From Lamellibrachia columna (taxonomy: Eukaryota; Annelida; Polychaeta; Sabellida; Siboglinidae), in NCBI GenBank assembly GCA_963662155.1, contig OY759273.1, positions 28,496,566-28,560,565 of the forward strand: a stretch of DNA of 64,000 nucleotides, in the 5' to 3' direction. Made by a program: the position numbers and the translations under genes. Positions 57,740 to 64,000 of the stretch are shown piece after piece. Under the pieces are notes generated by a model, which was given only the letters and a program-made list of their open reading frames with translations, was not told where the DNA came from and did no database searches. Positions within the stretch are counted from its first letter, which is position 1. Every line of letters starts with the position of its first letter.

Positions 57740-57895
57740 CAAAGTTGTTACTGTGGATATACTGAAGGTGTGGTTCCATTCTCTCTATGGAGATACACTT
57801 GAATGATGCCAAGGCAACTGAGCCGGGCTCTGTGCTAGTCATGCCAAGGAATCAGATCACGTTCCTCGTATGTACATGGTTGTACTCAGAGCACA
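57740..57895 (-). pseudogene. gene C: extracellular-type exon with an in-frame TGA
   Basis: Minus-strand 156-nt symmetric exon, acceptor ctgtgttttcag and donor TTTG/GTAAGT. It reads CSEYNHVHTRNVI, stop (TGA 57854-57852), FLGMTSTEPGSVALASFK, CISIERMEPHLQYIHSNNF. Its phase follows on from the 58200 exon. The long open part after the stop suggests a real exon. No named domain. Confidence 0.5.
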
Positions 57896-58199
57896 CTGAA
57901 AACACAGCAGTGAGCTACAGTGATATACTTTCCATTATTCAAGGACCTGATACTGATAAGCCGCGTCATATCAAACAAAAGTTGATATGATCATAATCAA
58001 TGCTTCAATTTGGATAACTTGAAAAGAAAACCAAACTTTTACTTGTATATTTTATATGACTGTGGATGTCACAGTATATGTAATTGATGGCCCACTAAAA
58101 ATCAACCAATAAACGTGACATGGGCTTCATCATGAATTAAAGCTTTTCCATATATATTTGAATATTTTCCAAAGAAATATACTTGAGAATTGATCCTAC

Positions 58200-58301
58200 C
58201 AGAGACGCAATGCTTCGTTGACAACATCACCTTGGTGATGGGATTGGTGTGTACAGAGAATATCTGGAAGAGCTGTGGCCCTGTCCAACTGACTCTGGTT
58301 G
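58200..58301 (-). CDS. gene C: extracellular-type exon
   Basis: Minus-strand 102-nt symmetric exon, acceptor gattctgcag and donor CTCTG/GTAGGA. It is open and reads TRVSWTGPQLFQIFSVHTN, PITKVMLSTKHCVS. The entering two bases complete the codon left by the 58563 exon. A Trp in the first strand and a Cys near the end fit an extracellular beta-sandwich, but I cannot name the family. Confidence 0.5.
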
Positions 58302-58562
58302 CTGCAGAATCACCTGCGCAGCCCCCGAAATTGTCCAGTAGGCTATCTCAATACATTTCCCACTCAGGGCTGAAAACAGTCAAGCAATGTACAATATCAA
58401 AACAGCCCTGCTTCAAAGGAGCAACTTGCACATTAGCATAACAAATATAATCAACACATCTAAATGAGACGTTAGTCTTAATTGTAGTTTCTATGAATTA
58501 GTCAGTATTCATAACTTTTATTTGTAACATTCTAATCAAATGTAACACGCAGGAAGACTCAC

Positions 58563-58652
58563 CTGTTGTGGGGGCGAGATAGAAACTGAGGTCTGTGACA
58601 CGGTCCCTACTATGGTATATCTCCTTCATACGCAGCGGAAACTTCTGCATGT
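58563..58652 (-). CDS. gene C: extracellular-type exon
   Basis: Minus-strand 90-nt symmetric exon, acceptor cctacctacag and strong donor ACAACAG/GTGAGT. It is open and reads MQKFPLRMKEIYHSRDRV, TDLSFYLAPTT. It takes two bases from the exon ending at 61003 and gives one base to the 58301 exon, so three consecutive junctions agree in phase. Confidence 0.55.
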
Positions 58653-58969
58653 CTGTAGGTAGGATGCAGAAACAACAACACTCAATCAGCTTTAGTTTTC
58701 CATGTCTGCATACAGATATTCTGTGTATTCTATCTAACATATAAATAATTTATGATGGTCTGTGTGTTGTGTCCTATTCCCCTTCTGACTAACATAGAGG
58801 GTCAAATGGGGAACCGTCCATCAAACATCTTCTTCCTTGTAATGTGGCCAAAGTACCCAAGCTTTCTTGTCATCACTTTTCTCAATAGTCAACAATTGTT
58901 TTCGATTTTACTTATATAATCATTTCTTTTCTATCCAGCCAATAAACAACCACCTTCTTCCACCCCGAC

Positions 58970-59740
58970 ATTACCTGTCCTACTGAGTATAGCCACCTTG
59001 AGATAATTAACTGGTAGTTCTGTGCCATGGCATGCCACACCCCGACCTTGCCTCACCTTCTGAGTACAGCCACCTTAATAGAATTACCTGCCAATTTTGT
59101 GTCATGGCATAACACACCCCGACCTTGCCTGTCCTATTGAGTACAGCCACCGTGAGAGAATTACCTGCCAGGTCTGTGCTATGGCATGCCACACAACGAT
59201 CTTGCCTCTAATACTGAGTACAGCAACCGTGAGAGAATTATGTGCCAGTTCTGTGCCATGGCATGCCACACCCCGAATTTGCTGTCCTACAGAGTACTTC
59301 CACCATGAGAGAATTACCTGCCAGATCTGTGCCATGGCATGCCACACAACGACCTTGCCTCTACTACCGAGTACAGCCACCGTGAGAGAATTACCTGCCA
59401 GATCTGTGCCATGGCATGCCACACAATGACCTTGCCTCTCCTACCGAGTACAGCAACTGTGAGAGAATTATGTGCCAGTTCTGTGCCATGGCATGCCACA
59501 CCCCGAATTTGCTGTCCTACAGTGTACATCCACCATGAGAGAATTACCTGCCAGATATGTGCCATGGCATGCCACACAACGACCTTGCCTCTCCTACCGA
59601 GTACAGCCACCTGAGAGAATTACGTGGCAGTTCTTTGCCATGGAATACCACACCCCGACATTGCTTGTCCTACCGAGCACAGCCACCGTGATAGATTTAA
59701 CTGCTAGTTCTGTGTCAAGGCGTGCAACGCCCAGACCTCT
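58970..59740. repeat. 77-bp array, about 10 units
   Basis: gccatggcatgccacac recurs at 59023, about 59100, 59177, 59254, 59331, 59408, 59485 and 59562, so the period is 77 bp. Units also contain ccttgcctctcctaccgag and tacagccaccgtgagag. It lies in the presumed gene C intron. Confidence 0.93.
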
Positions 59741-59834
59741 CCTGTTCCTGAGAACAAAAAGAAGGGTTGTGGTTGGTTCTGGGTTGTTGGAAGAGTTTCC
59801 AGTTAACATCGGTTAGAGGCAAGGAAGTGACCCA

Positions 59835-60715
59835 TTACTGTTTATAATGGTGCTAGCACTAATCAGCAGGAAGATCACCATGAAGGATGTTCTCAGGAAG
59901 GTGATGTATGCAAACGATCTAGCCATGATAGCAGACAACAAACAAGAACTACAGGAAGTGTTGGAGGAATGGAAGGGGGTGTTCATAAAGCCCGGACTGA
60001 GAATGAGCCGGGAGAAGACAGAAGTGATGTGGGTTTGACATCAGAGAGAGAGGACTTGATCATTAGTTTGGATGATAAAGAGATCAACCACGTGGATGGC
60101 TTTGTGTAATTTGGAGGAATGGTTAATGAGGATGGGCATTCAGAGGTAGAAATGCGATGTCGGATACAACAGGGAGCGAATGCTCGAGGAAAGGTAGAGG
60201 GAGTCATGTTGGAGAGAAACATTTAGAAAAAGCTGAAAAGGAAACTCCTGAGAGCTTACGTTACACCAGCATGCCTGTATCTGTATATGTATCTGTATAT
60301 GTATCTGGAGACAGTGGCGTTGACAGAACAACAACAGCAGCTGCAAGTTTTGTTCTGGTTTCATCGAATAATCAGAACAAAGAGGGTTGATGAAAGAAGG
60401 ATGAACGAGGAAAGATGGGATGCAACAGGACAGCTGAACAGGAATATTGGTGAGAAGCAAGGTGAGATGGGCAGGCCACATGCCACATGGTAAGGATGGA
60501 TGCAGACAAAATAGTAAAGAGAGTGGAAGAGAGAGGTGGAAAAAACATCAAGGATGCAAGAAAAGGGAAAGCGAACAGCTAAGATCGAAGGACTGCGTGA
60601 GGTGGGATACGAGAAGATCGGGGGAAGATGAAAGATGGAGAGGGGGTGGCCGATAGAAGGTATGGAAAGAAACAACAGAAAGAGTGACTCGTCAATATTT
60701 TACCTGACCCTAAAT
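59835..60715 (+). mobile_element. LINE reverse-transcriptase C-terminal half, broken
   Basis: The plus strand carries the YADD region as YAND in VMYANDLAMIADNKQELQE, then VLEEWKGVFIKPGLRMSRE, KTEVMWV. In shifting frames follow pieces of the distal domain: HVDGF, VALTEQQQQLQV, IIRTKRV-type, VRWAGHM and GEDERWR with a closing ERVTRQYF. YADD to YAND removes a catalytic Asp. The order matches the same LINE family as the 49171 fragment, which holds the N-terminal part. Confidence 0.75.
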
Positions 60716-61002
60716 CATGAATAACAGTGAACAAAGAGGAAAAGCACCGTTAGTTTGGTAAAAAAAAGTTATGTTTAATAAATTCACGAATATGGTCAAC
60801 ATTTTCATAAACAGTGTATAAATTGCTGATGAGAAAAAAACATTTCAATACAACATTTGCTAAATTTTAGCACCCCTCTACAGACATGGTGTTGTGTGAC
60901 TATGATGCGCCATTTAGAAATCTGGTGTCTGTGACAGTGACATGATTCTCTCCAGAGCCTTTTTCTCATGACACACCTATCTCACTGACTGACTTATCTC
61001 AC

Positions 61003-61162
61003 GTGTGATGAGGCTGCCATCATTGTTGACCATTACGCTCCACAACTGTATAGTGGACTGGAAGTAGTGTTGAGCACCTTGGCATTGAGGATAACCTGAT
61101 CTATCAAATCCATCAGACACGGAATAGTCCACGAAAATTGGCAGCGTGCAGAGTCCTTCATC
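61003..61162 (-). CDS. gene C: extracellular-type exon
   Basis: Minus-strand 160-nt exon, acceptor atgtgagacag and donor ATCACAC/GTGAGA. It is open and reads DEGLCTLPIFVDYSVSDGFD, RSGYPQCQGAQHYFQSTIQ, LWSVMVNNDGSLIT. The single leaving base completes a codon with the 58652 exon. It looks like part of an extracellular repeat (paired Cys, VSDG turn). Block A of the segmental duplication begins eight bases upstream of its acceptor. Confidence 0.55.
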
Positions 61163-61172
61163 CTGTCTCACA

Positions 61173-61640
61173 TAAACACACAAGTTACATCGATCTGTAG
61201 ATCTGCGTCAATCAAACGGTTCACACACCCACACTTTCGTATTCTGCTGTGGAAAATTACAAAATCTCCCATATGTGTCTCTGTTTGAGCAATATGCATT
61301 TTACCATATGGTTGTACTCATATAAATGAAGTACTCTTCTTGACTACAGCATTCTCATACAAATCATATATCCTTTGACAAGAAGGATGTACAGTGAAAG
61401 AATAAATAAAAACATTAAACAAATCAAACAGGTTACCAAAACATAAGCCATTACTACTCAGTGCAAATACTGATTTATTAGAACAGCTGTAAAAGTTAGT
61501 TTCTCAATCTAATGTGACATTCTCCCCTCCCCCACAATTCATCGTTACAGTTGTCTGGTCCACTCATAATCCAATGAATTTGCAAGAGGTCCATGAATGG
61601 CCTGCTTCTAATGTGGTTACGTCTACTTATGACACCAACC
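61173..61640 (+). repeat. segmental duplication block A, copy 2
   Basis: Counterpart of 49543-50075, without the (ACGC)n expansion. It ends near gtctacttatgacaccaac. Confidence 0.9.
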
Positions 61641-61645
61641 TGTAC

Positions 61646-61745
61646 CAACACACAAAGTGGGGATAGGCAAGAGCGATCCGATTGAAGTGACCCTTGATAT
61701 TGTTCACTCTTTGTCCACCAAAATTGTTCCTGGCTGCCGCAGCAC
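61646..61745 (-). CDS. gene C: candidate exon
   Basis: A 100-nt minus-strand stretch with acceptor tctttttacag and donor GTTG/GTACAG. The most protein-like frame reads AAARNNFGGQRVNNIKGHF, NRIALAYPHFVCW. Its phase does not match the 61162 exon in the frame I prefer there, so membership is uncertain. Confidence 0.35.
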
Positions 61746-61790
61746 CTGTAAAAAGACTTCAAGTAACGGTATGTTTTTGTTTACACAGCA

Positions 61791-62010
61791 CTGTATCCAG
61801 TCCTTGGGATTGTTCAACGTGCTTAACAGTTCACCCCCTGGCTGACCTGTTCATTCCAACACCTTTTGAATTTCTCTGGGAAGCATTCAGCAATGCTGCA
61901 ATTACTGTGCGAAGATTTTTCGTTCACATTTCCACAGTTGTCTGTACCTGGGTACTCATTTACAGCTGAGTGAACTGTGGTAATGTGGGGGAACAAAATT
62001 GTCAAAGCTT
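61791..62010 (+). repeat. inverted repeat, left arm
   Basis: Reads tatccagtccttgggatt, ttctctgggaagcattcag, aatgctgcaattactgtgc; the reverse complement occurs at 62745-62965. Confidence 0.8.
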
Positions 62011-62032
62011 TGATACTTCAACAATTGGGTTT

Positions 62033-62375
62033 GAGGGAGAGGGGGAGGGAGGAAGGGAGGGAGGAAGGGAGGGAGGAAGGGAGGGAGGAAGGGAGGGAGG
62101 AAGGGAGGGAGGAAAGGAGGGAGGAAGGGAGGGAGGGAGGAAGGGAGGGAGGAAAGGAGGGAGGAAGGGAGGGAGGGAGGAAGGGAGGGAGGAAGGGAGG
62201 GAGGGAGGGAGGGAGGGAGGGAGGGATGGAGGGAGGGAGGGAGGGGAAGGGGAAGGAGGGGAGGGAGAGGGAAATGGAGAGGGGGGGGCATTAAGAGGGA
62301 GAGGGAGGGAGGGAGGGAGGAAGGAAGGGGAAGGAGGGGAGGGAGATGGAAATGGAGAGGGAGGGGGGATTAAGA
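62033..62375 (+). repeat. G-rich GGGA/GGAA array (block B, copy 2)
   Basis: Tandem gggagggaggaa units and longer GGGA runs, interrupted near 62290 by cattaagagg. It lies between the two arms of the inverted repeat. The plus strand has many runs of three G. Confidence 0.95.
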
Positions 62376-62494
62376 GGGAGAGGGAGAGACTACGACACTG
62401 TGGTTCTGTAATTCCTACACGCCGCTAACTGTGTATATCACCAGGGCGACTTCGCGATAGTCTCGCGCTAAATTTGCAGGCAACTGTTGAAACA

Positions 62495-63020
62495 CGCATG
62501 AGGAAGCTACAGCGTGGTGCGAACCATGGCCATATTAAATATTGCTACACACTTGTACTTGTCTGCATTAACAAACAAACGACATATCTACCTCCCGCGC
62601 TGCCTCCTCTCCCTCCCTCGCTTCTTCTCTGACCCCCTCGCGTCTCCTTGTCTCCCATCGAATTGGGCGTGATAACGTTCGAGATAGAACGTCAGGCTCC
62701 CAGTCGTCAAAAACCTAGTTTGAACCGTCTTGCTGCCGTTTGGAAGCTTTGGCAATTTGTTTTACCGAACGTTGCCACAGCTCATTCGTTTGTATAAATG
62801 GTACCTGGCTATATGCAGTGGTGATTATACGTATGAATGGTCTTCGTGCAGTAACTGCAGCATGACTGAGTGCTTCCCAGAGAACTCGAGATGGAGTTGG
62901 AATGAATAGGTGTGGTAGGGGGTGAAGTGTGAAACACTTCGAACAATACAAAGGACTGGATACAATGAACATAATTTTCATGCGTATCTGTCTGCCTCCC
63001 TCCCTGTCTGCTTCCATCCC
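62495..63020 (+). repeat. segmental duplication block C, copy 2
   Basis: Counterpart of 52440-52990; includes the right arm of the local inverted repeat. Confidence 0.88.
62745..62965 (-). repeat. inverted repeat, right arm
   Basis: The reverse complement reads tatccagtcctttgtatt, ttctctgggaagcactcag, catgctgcagttactgcac, matching the left arm at 61791-62010. A further fragment (aatcccaaggactggatacc, 63141) belongs to the same family. Confidence 0.8.
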
Positions 63021-63218
63021 CGATTACGTATTCTCGACACTACAATATGCAGGTGTCGATACAATTAGAATAGTTGCTTCCCGGAGAAGATTTGTTAACG
63101 AACATTTATGACAGTTTTTGAAGTGTAAAGCACTTTGAACAATCCCAAGGACTGGATACCACGAGAGCAATATTCCTGCCTGTCTGCCTGCCTTCCACCT
63201 GTCTGCTACCATCCCCGC

Positions 63219-64000
63219 CTACCTCTAACATACAAGCGTGCGTGCGTGGGAGTCCAAAGTAAGGCTGTCCTTTTCTGCCCACATTTAAGTCACATTTACA
63301 GCAGAACACTGAACGTACACCAACAGATGCGTACTATTATTTTTTTGTGTAACCGTGTTGAGAAAATTGCTGTAAACAGAACGATTACGTATCCTCAATA
63401 GTACAACACGCATGTGTCGATACAATTAGGATACCAGAATAATTGCGACATAGAAATTTCGCTTCTAACTGAGGATTACAACGTCACTCAGGGCGTTGAC
63501 AGGTGTCAATGCGTGGTGCTGCAAAAGATTATCTGATGCAAACAGGACATCGCCGTCCGAGCGCAAGGACAATGCCTGTCGTAGTTCGTTGATTACCTCC
63601 GCCAGCACAGACAACAGACCACAAGGGTTCATTCCTGTTTACCAGCCAGCCTGCGGGGAATTCTTGCATTTCGCGGGTCTTATATAGCAATCCATGCGAA
63701 GTTGGTGATTCTTCTTCCAAAAATGGGTATACGGTGTACGTCCTTCCATGACTGAAGAATGATCAATTGGAGAAATATGGAGGAGTGTGCAAGATAGCAT
63801 TTCGTGTGCTACATCCGTGTTGGCGTGCATGTTATCTGTTTCAACATACGTTGTATATCAATAGCACACGCTGCTTGCTTCCTGTGGTGTTCTCTGTAAA
63901 AGCTGATCTCATCTAGATATGTAGAAATGCATTGCCTTGACAGCCAGTCGGACGAAATTGGTGAAGAAAGAGGTGATTCGAGACAGCTACTAACAAAAGG
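63219..64000 (+). repeat. segmental duplication block D, copy 2, cut by the window end
   Basis: Counterpart of 53228-54015. The match runs up to the last base, so the duplication continues beyond the window. Confidence 0.93.

Noticed and set aside
61956..62428. Similar low-complexity frames at the second GGGA array
   Set aside because: Same cause as at 51.6 kb.

Overview
This window looks like nuclear DNA of a marine invertebrate. It is AT-leaning and intron-rich, with non-LTR retrotransposons, a Mutator-type transposase, a tRNA-derived SINE and many tandem arrays. I see no bacterial, viral or organellar gene order and no rRNA, tRNA or CRISPR locus. The repeat style and the extracellular fibronectin-III-like exons fit a mollusc or another lophotrochozoan. 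That placement is an impression from family resemblance and is not proven.

Genes. Three minus-strand, multi-exon loci are recognisable by exons with good splice sites. Gene A (37.6 to 17.4 kb) is a chain of fibronectin-III-like extracellular modules ending in a transmembrane exon. Gene B (16.5 kb to below 2.6 kb) begins with two cadherin-like repeats in one long exon; two smaller exons lie on the far side of a 12-kb repeat-filled intron. Gene C (61.2 to 57.7 kb) is a shorter chain of modules whose exon phases agree. Genes A and B carry frameshifts and gene A has two in-frame TGA codons in a single exon, so they look like decaying duplicates, although assembly indels could explain some of the lesions.

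Repeats. At 3.7-14.06 kb is a megasatellite of about 380 copies of a 27-bp unit with higher-order structure, including a recent 1622-bp tandem doubling. It is followed by a 43-bp array (14.2-15.6 kb). Genes A and B also hold arrays of 31, 40, 65, 65/69, 40 and 51 bp that each begin at a splice site. In most of them every unit carries a copy of the neighbouring exon's donor or acceptor. This is the most unusual structure in the window.

Mobile elements. A Mutator-like transposase gene (two exons, one frameshift) sits in a gene A intron at 27.8-30.0 kb. LINE remnants lie at 17.2, 40.6 (with a 2A-like motif and a degenerate PHD finger), 46.3-47.1, 49.2-49.5, 55.4-56.05 and 59.8-60.7 kb. A SINE lies at 31.57 kb. 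A dispersed repeat family forms a large inverted pair at 41.5-44.3 kb, with a third copy at 45.6 kb.

Right end. Blocks at 49.5-54.0 kb recur in the same order at 61.2-64.0 kb. This is a segmental duplication containing G-rich arrays, and it is cut by the window end.
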